From NCBI RefSeq assembly GCF_047948215.1, contig NC_134463.1, positions 59,579,701 through 59,643,700 on the forward strand: a stretch of 64,000 nucleotides of DNA. The letters run 5' to 3'. Shown one piece after another: positions 1 through 10,237 of this stretch (its first letter is position 1; each line of letters starts with the position of its first letter). Source of the stretch: Lycorma delicatula (Eukaryota; Arthropoda; Insecta; Hemiptera; Fulgoridae). A program made the position numbers and the translations under genes. Below the pieces are notes generated by a model that ran no database searches, was not told where the DNA came from, and was given only the letters and a program-made list of their open reading frames with translations.

Positions 1-997
1 TTTTCTAAATTTGGTAAACAAAAATCAAATTTATTGCTACCAAACATGGATTAGACAACCCATTTTTGAATTCTAAAGATTCATTCTGATTTTGAAGTTG
101 CTCCATATTGTTTTATTATGAGGGAGTTTATAAAGTTTTTAGCTCAGAAACTTGTTTCTTTTGTAGAAGTGATTATGGACATTAAGTAAAATTTTCTTGA
201 TGTTATAACATCAATCTTATGATTACTTCTTATAACAGATTACTTGACTTTTTAAAAAAAACTGACATCATTGTATAGAACATCTAAGTGCCTGCATTAA
301 CAAGTGCCAGACACTGCTATAATTGTCACATACATGCAACTGAAACATATATTTAATTAACCATCAGATAAATATTCCAAGAAAATCATGCAATCTTAAC
401 TACAATCAATATTGTTGATAAGTATATGTAATAAAGATAGATTTATAACAATAATGCTCATGGTGTTTTCTTAATACCTTGTTTACAGTTTATATGAAAA
501 TGAATTTTTTTAACACTTAACATTATTATTTCAATTTTATATAATTATAATATTGTGTTACACTACATACTACAGCAGTTACATAGTAGGAGTTTATTAT
601 AATTTTTTACTCACAATTTTGTTTTACATCAGCAAGTCAAAATTCCACTGTAGAACCGAATAACATCTGATCCAATCTCTGATCATTATTCATGAAATAT
701 GAAGTCATTTCTAAATGGTATGCTTCATTTTACTATTCTATTTGCATACGAGCTCCAGTCAATCAGTCAGTTAAGTTGTGTCTTTGATTCACAAACAGGT
801 GTGGATGCAAATCCTGTAGCTTCAACCTTTTATATATTTGGGTAGTCCTATTTTTGAAAACATTAAATGTGTGCACTTATCTATAAGGAACTTATATAAT
901 AAACATGTAGTTTTTTCTTTAAATGTATAATCATAAATCAATTGCTTAGGTAACCATTCCTTCATGAGTTTTGCTGTAGGTAAGTAAACTTATCCAT

Positions 998-2701
998 TTT
1001 TGTAACAAACCCTTCCCCACCAGTTTTCATAACATTGTATTCATATACAGTATAACAACAAATCTCATACAAATACATATTCCAGTTGATTATTGACTTC
1101 TTACACATATTTAAGTGTTTGTTAATAATCTATTGAAATTAATTACTCAGTACAGCAGTGTATAAAATGTACAAATGTTTTGAAAAGGGTTTATCTTGTT
1201 AACTGACACCCTTAAATTTTGACAAGATTTAAGGGTGTACTTCCAAAATATATACCTTCATATATTGTTTATTCTTACATTGCAACTGTTCGGCAAAACT
1301 TCTTTTTATTGGAGAAATGCTAGGTACTCCTAGGATTCCATAATCTTGTATTACTAATTATGTCATGAAAACACGACGTAACTACAAGCGAATGATAGTG
1401 GAAATTGCAGCTGATTATATTAATGAACTCAATAAAACCTCACAGATTACCAACACTAGAAAGTATTGGCAAACTAACTGCCAATAAAGATAATGTTTTA
1501 ATATTTAATATATCATTTGATACAATTAACAGTTAGTACAGACTATAGAGGAACAACATAAAACAGGCTTAAGAAATACAAAATAACAGAAACATATCAA
1601 ATATGTATAAAACTAGATTAATTAGTTATTAAATAACCGAGTCTATACACAAATTACTTTATAATGATATTTTCTAAAGCAATGATTCTCAATTTTTTTC
1701 GCTCCACAACCCAAAAAAAAAATATAATGAATATTCATGACCTCCCAATCATAACCCAGTGAAACCTAGTTGCAACAATTTAGCTGCGTTGATAACAATG
1801 GATATGAACATGCATGTTTGAAGCGTACAAACATGAGAAACTTACAGCTTCATTACGCTTGATGTATACATGCTCCTTGCAATTTGGCCTGCTTGCGTAA
1901 TATTCACTGTGAAAGTACCATGTTTGAACAAGTCGTGCTCTCAGCAATATAAAATAGGCATAAGGGATTGCAGAACATCAGTCTAGTTTCGAATGTGAAG
2001 CATGCATGTGGTGCCTTTATATAAGTTTTTAAAATCGCAGTTTCATTGAAAATAATAATAATAATAATTGAGGTTTCAGTTTTTTAGTGTTGGTCAAATA
2101 ATGTAACCGTTTTTTTTTTAAATTAGATTCTTATACAAAATGCATAAATTTGTGAAAAAAAATGAAATAAGCCAGCTACATCTAGTGAATAGATTGGTAA
2201 AAAACAAGATTATACAATGATGGTTATTTAAATTATGGTTTTACTTCATTGGATGGAAAGCCACTGTACATTTTTTGCTTTCAAGTCCTCTCTGATGAAA
2301 GCATGAAGCCATCAGATTTAATTTCACACTTGGAAACTAAACATCCAAAACATAAAAGCACATCCTTGGAATTTTTTGAAAGAAAATTACATACTTTGAG
2401 ACATCTCTATTTGTAATTTAACCCATATGATAAAAGTAAACTTGAAACATCTTATCTTGTAGCATTAATAGCTAAGATATTCATACTCCATATAATCGCA
2501 GAAAACCTCATATTGACTGCTGCAATTGATATGGTCAGTGTTTTAATAGGCATGAAAGAAACAAAAAAAAAAAAAAACATTTGCTTTCTAACAATACAGT
2601 ATCAAGCCAAATCGATGATATGGCTGCTGATGTTCATTAAAAGATAATTCAGGAAGTGAGTTAAAGTGGATTTTTTAGTATTCAATTTTATAAATGAACA
2701 G
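998..2701. repeat. 1704-bp tandem duplication, copy 1
   Basis: This unit is repeated head to tail at 2702-4405 with almost no difference. I saw one substitution (ctacatctAgtg near 2180 against ctacatctGgtg near 3884); even the 15-A run is the same length. The unit holds 682 bp of arm A plus the first 1022 bp of the hAT element, so it arose after the insertion. Confidence 0.95.
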
Positions 2702-5700
2702 TTTTGTAACAAACCCTTCCCCACCAGTTTTCATAACATTGTATTCATATACAGTATAACAACAAATCTCATACAAATACATATTCCAGTTGATTATTGA
2801 CTTCTTACACATATTTAAGTGTTTGTTAATAATCTATTGAAATTAATTACTCAGTACAGCAGTGTATAAAATGTACAAATGTTTTGAAAAGGGTTTATCT
2901 TGTTAACTGACACCCTTAAATTTTGACAAGATTTAAGGGTGTACTTCCAAAATATATACCTTCATATATTGTTTATTCTTACATTGCAACTGTTCGGCAA
3001 AACTTCTTTTTATTGGAGAAATGCTAGGTACTCCTAGGATTCCATAATCTTGTATTACTAATTATGTCATGAAAACACGACGTAACTACAAGCGAATGAT
3101 AGTGGAAATTGCAGCTGATTATATTAATGAACTCAATAAAACCTCACAGATTACCAACACTAGAAAGTATTGGCAAACTAACTGCCAATAAAGATAATGT
3201 TTTAATATTTAATATATCATTTGATACAATTAACAGTTAGTACAGACTATAGAGGAACAACATAAAACAGGCTTAAGAAATACAAAATAACAGAAACATA
3301 TCAAATATGTATAAAACTAGATTAATTAGTTATTAAATAACCGAGTCTATACACAAATTACTTTATAATGATATTTTCTAAAGCAATGATTCTCAATTTT
3401 TTTCGCTCCACAACCCAAAAAAAAAATATAATGAATATTCATGACCTCCCAATCATAACCCAGTGAAACCTAGTTGCAACAATTTAGCTGCGTTGATAAC
3501 AATGGATATGAACATGCATGTTTGAAGCGTACAAACATGAGAAACTTACAGCTTCATTACGCTTGATGTATACATGCTCCTTGCAATTTGGCCTGCTTGC
3601 GTAATATTCACTGTGAAAGTACCATGTTTGAACAAGTCGTGCTCTCAGCAATATAAAATAGGCATAAGGGATTGCAGAACATCAGTCTAGTTTCGAATGT
3701 GAAGCATGCATGTGGTGCCTTTATATAAGTTTTTAAAATCGCAGTTTCATTGAAAATAATAATAATAATAATTGAGGTTTCAGTTTTTTAGTGTTGGTCA
3801 AATAATGTAACCGTTTTTTTTTTAAATTAGATTCTTATACAAAATGCATAAATTTGTGAAAAAAAATGAAATAAGCCAGCTACATCTGGTGAATAGATTG
3901 GTAAAAAACAAGATTATACAATGATGGTTATTTAAATTATGGTTTTACTTCATTGGATGGAAAGCCACTGTACATTTTTTGCTTTCAAGTCCTCTCTGAT
4001 GAAAGCATGAAGCCATCAGATTTAATTTCACACTTGGAAACTAAACATCCAAAACATAAAAGCACATCCTTGGAATTTTTTGAAAGAAAATTACATACTT
4101 TGAGACATCTCTATTTGTAATTTAACCCATATGATAAAAGTAAACTTGAAACATCTTATCTTGTAGCATTAATAGCTAAGATATTCATACTCCATATAAT
4201 CGCAGAAAACCTCATATTGACTGCTGCAATTGATATGGTCAGTGTTTTAATAGGCATGAAAGAAACAAAAAAAAAAAAAAACATTTGCTTTCTAACAATA
4301 CAGTATCAAGCCAAATCGATGATATGGCTGCTGATGTTCATTAAAAGATAATTCAGGAAGTGAGTTAAAGTGGATTTTTTAGTATTCAATTTTATAAATG
4401 AACAGATATGATAAACATTTCTCAGTTCTTATGTTTTATGAGATATGAATGCGATAGGGACAAAGGAATCAAAGAAAATATGTTGCTTTGCAAATCAATA
4501 CCTGGTCATGCAACAGGACAATGTTTTTTTGTGAATCTACAACCAGTATTACAACATAGATTGGACAAAATGTTTTGCAGTATATAGTGATGGTGCAAAG
4601 GAGATAACAGGAAAGAATAGTGGATTTCTAAAAAAATTGAATGATTTTCTTATATCAAGGATGGAATGGATGCACTGCTTCCTTCACAGACATGATCTTG
4701 CCATGGTGTAAAAAGGGTTAATTTTATTAAAAGTCAACCATTACAGAATAGGCTGTTTGCTAAATTATGCGATGAAGAGGGTGAAATGAAAATATCACTT
4801 TTTTCACACAGAGGAAAATATCACTTTTTTCAAGTCAGATGGTTATTGTGGGAGAAAATGTTAATTGGAATTGTGAAATGAATTAATAATATTTTTCCAC
4901 GACAAACAAATGCCTTTTCAATGTTTTTACAGAATAATAAGTATATGTTGTTATTAGTTTACTTTTAGCTGATGTATTTTTTCATTTAAATGTTTGATGT
5001 AAATTTACAAGGACGTGATGAAAACATTTTTTGACGAAGTTCATGCTTTCATTAAGCATGATTAACTGCATTATTCGTCTTCAAAGCAAAAATTTCGATA
5101 TATTTCCATTCACTTATGAATATATTGAGAAAAATTTGGTTGAAGAAGACACTATTATTCATTACAGTTTGGACAGCAAGAAGATGCATTTGCGTAAGCT
5201 AAAAATTCCATTGGTAGATTCCCTGAAGATAAAAATGATTTCTCGGAGGTGGGTACTGAATCTATTTAGCAAAAATGTTGTTGCAGTTGCTAACTTACCA
5301 TATTCATGATCAGCTCATTGAAATGTCTGCCGATAAAATATTACAACTGCAATTAACATCTGCAGATTTAGATACTTTTTGGCTTGCTCATTGAAGTGAA
5401 AATGGAAATTTAGTCACAGAAGCATTGAAAGTATTAAATCCTTTCACCACGTCTTTTTGTGAAAAGGATTTTTTGTCTATGATAGCGCTAAAAACTAATA
5501 ATAGAAATTATGTTTTATCACCTGAAAACAATTTGTTTTTTGTGTTTCTAACATAGATCGACATATAAAGAAACTTTTAAATGAAAAACACACACAACCA
5601 TCTCGTTAAATCGTTATTTCTTTACAAGTGTACTTATAAATAAGTGATTTTTTTTTATCTCGTAGAATGATTTCATTATTGTTTACATGTAAAACAGTAG

Positions 5701-5727
5701 GCTAATTTCCCAGATTGACAAACACTG
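1680..5727 (+). mobile_element. hAT-superfamily transposon (ZBED/Buster-like), decayed
   Basis: Imperfect terminal inverted repeats (caatgattctcaat at 1680, attgacaaacactg ending 5727) are flanked by 8-bp target duplications ttctaaag (1672-1679) and atctaaag (5728-5735). Transposase remnants on the plus strand, with frameshifts and stops: a BED-type zinc-finger tail (LSDESMKPSDLISHLETKHP, about 3990-4050, repeated 1704 bp upstream); KSKLETSYLVALIAKIF; YSDGAKEITGKNSGFLKKL near 4590-4640; a 92-codon open piece at 5031-5309; and the C-terminal dimerisation region (ALKVLNPFTTSFFCEKDFLS) near 5420-5480. The first Cys of the zinc finger is lost. Not able to move by itself. Confidence 0.88.
2702..4405. 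repeat. 1704-bp tandem duplication, copy 2
   Basis: Second unit of the pair. It ends in aaatgaacag like copy 1, then runs on into the rest of the hAT element (4406-5727). The uninterrupted hAT copy is therefore 3384-5727 (2344 bp), while 1680-2701 is a truncated 5' duplicate. Confidence 0.95.
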
Positions 5728-6001
5728 ATCTAAAGGTTAAGAAAGAATATATTTATTGTTATTTACATTAAAAAATAGAACAGCTTCATAAAACACATTA
5801 ACATACAGAAACATTACATAATTCATTAATCAGTTAATACATATTTCATTAATATGTTTTTAACATACAATTTTAAGTTGTAACAACAAAAAAAAAAGAA
5901 AAACTTAATAGATTCATTGTCTGCAGGAGGAATTTAATTCTCATTTCAATGAAAAGGACAGTTTTTCCCTGTTACCAACTTTTATTTTTGTTTAATTTTA
6001 A

Positions 6002-6151
6002 TGTAAAAGGGAAGTTCAAGAAGCAGCTAGACTTAAAGCTGAATTGGAAAGGCAAAAACACGAAAAGGAAGCAATATGTAGAAATTCTGGTTGTGATTTA
6101 GAAAAGGCTTTACTGGAGCTAAAAAGAGCAGAGAAGCTTACATCATCTTGA
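6002..6151 (+). pseudogene. inverted decayed copy of DNAJC9 exon 5
   Basis: Fifty codons in arm A parallel exon 5: CKREVQEAARLKAELERQK, then CDLEKALLELKRAEK, then a TGA. The acceptor AG of the parent exon has become AA (6000-6001), so splicing into it is not expected, and it lies on the opposite strand from the other four exons. Beyond the stop, KYASPKQKKVKKK (about 6178-6216) matches the lost tail of the parent and keeps CAA where arm B has TAA. A relic of duplication, not a working exon. Confidence 0.9.
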
Positions 6152-6575
6152 AGCAGAGCAGTTTTGATCACCGTGTTACAAAATATGCTTCTCCTAAACA
6201 AAAAAAAGTTAAGAAAAAATGCAGCTCAAACAAACTTAATATTTATGTAAAAATTGTGCTGTTATTTTATTTTTGTTAGTTTATACCTGGTATTTTTGTG
6301 TTCATAAAATATTATCACTTTATCAGGATTTTCTTTGTATAGGCATATTAATTCTATTGTTACCTCCAAAGTAATGTTTTTAGTAGACACGTTACGTTTA
6401 CCTAAAACTTAAATTATAATTTTGATTAAAATACTTTGTTGCAGTCATTCTCCAATTATTAATTTGAACAGAGACCATTATATATATTTAATAAAACTGA
6501 ATGCTAACATTAAATAATTGGCTGTACTTTATTTTGAAGTATTGCTTTCATATCTGCTTTACATTGAATTTTATA

Positions 6576-9500
6576 GTATAATGGGACATGATTAGATTTT
6601 TGTAATATTAAGTGCAGCTTCATGTTTTCTAATTATTTTTAAGAAAAATTGCATATTATAAGATTTTATACATATAAAATCTTTATATTGAACTATTTGT
6701 TAACTTGGATATTCATAAACTGTCACATTATTTTTTGTAGTTTCACCTCTCTTCCTTTTATGTCACACAGTATTTGATTTTTCATCCAATATTACTAATT
6801 TGTATTCAAATTCAATTTATTTTTCTTGTAAAGGGGCTCTGAATGAAATGAAATTTAGTTTTTTACAGTTTGTAACTTAGTTTTATTTAGAGTAAATTTT
6901 TTTATAAGTAAACACATTTCCCCCCATTTTTTTAAATCTTCATCTATTTAAACAAAAACTTAAAATACAGTATAAAATTAGATACTATTGTTAGATAAAC
7001 TGGCTGATTAAAAATGCATGCATTTGCTTACAACATGTAAACTCCTAACTTGCAATGCACATTGGTAAATAAAATAATGCTGTAAATGTTCAAACCCAAA
7101 ATAAAACGAAGTAGCACACTTGTGTATATTAAATTGAATAAATACTCGTAATTATAAATAGTCAATATTGAACAGCAAAGATAATTTTTACCACAAATAT
7201 ATTTTTATGTTTGTTTTTACTTAGCAGCATATTAACATATATTTACTAAAATACTGTAATCGCTGAGGATATCAAAAATGTTGATAAAAAAATTAATGGC
7301 TAAGGTCTTATGAAACTGATTTACATCAATTTCATTTAATTAAATTCAGTGTGAAATCAAGTTATGTAATGATTCCTAATAGCTTCATTATTTTTACAAA
7401 ATACACTTTCCAAAGTGTAACAAAATAAAAATATTTAAAATGATTAACACACAACAAAATATACATTTTTACCTTACAGTAATATTGACATGTGGATTCT
7501 TAAACCACTTAAGTAAATTACTTAATATAGAAATATTGAAACATGACACTGCTTTAAAAATTAGGGTCGATGTAGGTTACACTCTTTAAATGCTTTAAAA
7601 AATTTGCTATATTAAAAATATAAACATTAGATAAACCATTATTTTGCAGATTATAATTCATTTAAATCTATTTATTTTTTTGATGAAAGTGCTCCTTAGG
7701 GCACAATACTTAAAAAAAAAGATTGATTTCTTTTAGACTTTTTTGAAAGTTGTAAGGAAATTGTTTCACAATCACCTCACTTTGATAAAAGGTTATCATT
7801 CTGCAGCTAGCAAGATCATCAGACCTACCTATGATTTTTCCTTTAGGGTATTTGAAATCATATTTTCCAAATGTTACCACCAGGCGACCCTCTAGGACCT
7901 TAAAGAATGGATCCAAGAACAGGTGGCTTAGAAACAAATGACAAACTTAGGTTTGTCATTTGAAAACATTTTAATTGAATTCTACCTGAAGTAACTGGAA
8001 ATAACAAGATAAATAACATCATCTATCACTTGAGCAGACCTTCTAATTCTTTACACATTAATATTTTACAGGTTTATTCTATATTACCTTCAATTTAAGG
8101 TCACAATCTTTGATTTTTACCAAATCAATAAAAAGCAAATCATTATTAAAAGGTGGTGGTCTTTCTATTTCCTAACTAAAACTTCTAACATTTATTCAAT
8201 TAATTAATATTTAATTAACAAAATGTAAGATAAGGACAATTAAAAATTGTTTTTTCTTTAACAGATCTGTAAGTAGGATCTTACTGACAATTCTTTAAAA
8301 AAAACTTTATTTCAGATAAGCAATGGCACATCTAAAATTGCTATATTAGAAAAACAGTAGTAAAAAACAAACACAGATTAGAGTTTTATTATTTAATTTT
8401 ATTAAAAAAGAAATGTATTTTATTGACAATTATAATATTATACACTGTACACAAAACTGACTCCTAACAACAAAAACAAAATTAACTCAAAAGCTAATAA
8501 ATTAAACTTTTCATTATTAAATATATCAAGAAACATAACTAAAAGAATCTACGAACTAATGTATTAACCATACAAATGAACAGAACACAAACTTATTTTC
8601 TCCTATTAACAACTGACTGTTAAATGATTCATAAAAAATATAATAAAACTAAACAATAAAAAAATTAACACATAAAAAATAGAAAAATAGTGAAAATGTC
8701 TTTATAAACTCTGCATTAACAGCAGTATATTATTTCTTTCAGATTTCATGCTTCACTTTATTCAATGTAAGTCTTCCAAACATGTTCCGATTGTCACAAG
8801 ACAAACTCTTTTCACCATAAGTATTGCAAATATCAGTTTTTAAATCCATCCAAAAATAATTTAATATTAAATCTTAAGTTGATAATATTTTTATTACATG
8901 AAAAAATAATTACCTGAATTTAATTTTTTACTTCAAGATATAAGATTAGTAACACAGTAAAACATACTGTAGTCATTAGCACCCCCCCCTTTTTTTTTTG
9001 AAGAAACAACAAACAAATGAAAGAACTCAGGTAACAGAAAAATATGATTCTTTTGGTTGTTAATTTATTATGTTAAAGCAAAATGGGCGTAGAAAAAAAA
9101 TTAGTAAGAACCAATAATTATCAAAAACAAGATGTAACAGAGTTACTCCAATTTAATATAGGCATACTGTGCAATGAAATTTATGATAAATGTGAGATGA
9201 TAATTCACAAAATGTGTCACACTGATGGCTCTAAAGGGCAAACAGAATTTGTAAAGATGATGGTCAGAGAAAGTGGGATGATTAAACATTGAAACATAAA
9301 CCTGGTGTAAGGATGTAATCAACATTTTATTAACAAAACCAAACACAACTCACGTTATATTAATTAACTGTTTGGCTTTAGTCTTATTTATTTGTTGATA
9401 AATTATATTCAATTTATTTGATTTGATCCTGCCAAATACTTCACCAAATAATGAACATTACATCAAACTGTGATTTGATTTTTTGTTGTTATTGCAGCAT

Positions 9501-9619
9501 ACATTTACTTTATTTATGTTATCTTGCTGTGACCTAAACATTTCTTTATTGAAGAATAAACATTTCTTTATTAAAGAATAAAGAAATGTAGTTTAAAATT
9601 AAACATAAATAATTTAAAA
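6576..9619. other. spacer between inverted-repeat arms
   Basis: About 3 kb of AT-rich DNA with no supported gene. Short open frames near 7710-7937 and 9083-9346 resemble no family I know, and their base composition matches the surroundings. It would be the loop of any hairpin formed by the two arms. Confidence 0.6.
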
Positions 9620-10033
9620 ACTGTAAAATTCAATGCAAAGCAGATATAACAATATTAAAAATAAAGTACAGCCAATTATTTAATGTTAGCAGCTACTTTA
9701 CCTTGTTTTACTAAATATATGTAATAGACTCAGTTCAAATGAATTAATAATTAGAGAACCGCTTCAACATAAAAGTATCTTAGTGTTAATTATAGGTAAG
9801 TTTAAGATAAAAGATAATGTGTCAACTAAAAACATTACTTTAGAAGTAATAATAATAGAATTAATATGCCAATACAAAGAAAATCCTATAAATGCGTAAT
9901 TACTTTATAAGCACAAAAAATACAAGGTATAGAAAACAGAAAATAACAGCACAATTTTTAAATAAATATTAAGTTTGTTTTCTTCCTTTGTGACTGGTAG
10001 ATGCTTGAGCTGCAATTTTCTTAATTTTCTTTT

Positions 10034-10039
10034 TTTATT
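10034..10039 (-). promoter_or_regulatory. candidate poly(A) signal AATAAA for DNAJC9
   Basis: The complement of tttatt gives AATAAA 43 bases past the TGA. It is formed by the same C-to-T change that makes the TAA in the lost tail frame; the matching place in arm A (near 6200) reads AAACAAAA. Another AATAAA on this strand is the complement of 9545-9550. Which is used cannot be told from sequence. Confidence 0.35.
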
Positions 10040-10081
10040 TAGGAGAATCATATTTTGCAGTAAGGTAATTAAAGAATGAGT

Positions 10082-10237
10082 TCATGGAGGCTTCTCTGTT
10101 TTTAATTCCAGCCTAACCTTTTCTAAATCACAAACAAGTTCACCTTCTACAGAATTACTACATCTTCCTTCCTTTTCTTGTTTTTGCCTTTCCAATTCTG
10201 CTTTGAGTCTAGCTGCTTCTTGAGCTTCTCTTTCACA
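10082..10237 (-). CDS. Dnajc9: DNAJC9 coding exon 5, frameshifted at its end
   Basis: 156 bases including a TGA (complement of 10082-10084), residues 193-243. A charged helix (CEREAQEAARLKAELERQK, then CDLEKVRLELKTEK) starts after the acceptor tttag. The frame then stops at PP*. Reading on in the next frame gives SMNSFFNYLTAKYDSPK, which matches the conserved DNAJC9 tail (human EMDNFLAQMEAKYC). One base has therefore been lost between TEK and SMNS, near 10086. In that second frame AAATAA at about 10037 also stops, where the inverted copy keeps CAA. The exon lies wholly inside arm B of the large inverted repeat. Confidence 0.85.
   Translation of the reverse strand, partial: CEREAQEAARLKAELERQKQEKEGRCSNSVEGELVCDLEKVRLELKTEKPP

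Larger units (their letters stand above)
1..6575. repeat. inverted-repeat arm A (copy of the DNAJC9 3' region)
   Basis: Bases 1-1679 and 5728-6575 match the reverse complement of about 12245-9620, by eye at roughly four bases in five with small indels. Anchors: 57-70 with 12182-12192 (acaaccca/tgggttgt), 1440-1495 with the region near 10675-10740, 5925-6070 with 10180-10310, and 6510-6575 with 9620-9690. The match still holds at base 1, so the arm continues to the left of the window. The arm is interrupted by the hAT element and a tandem duplication. Confidence 0.9.

Noticed and set aside
5031..5309. 92-codon plus-strand open frame
   Set aside because: It is an internal piece of the hAT transposase remnant, not an independent gene.
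7710..7937. 75-codon minus-strand frame in the spacer between arms
   Set aside because: Not similar to any family that I know; composition does not differ from the surroundings.
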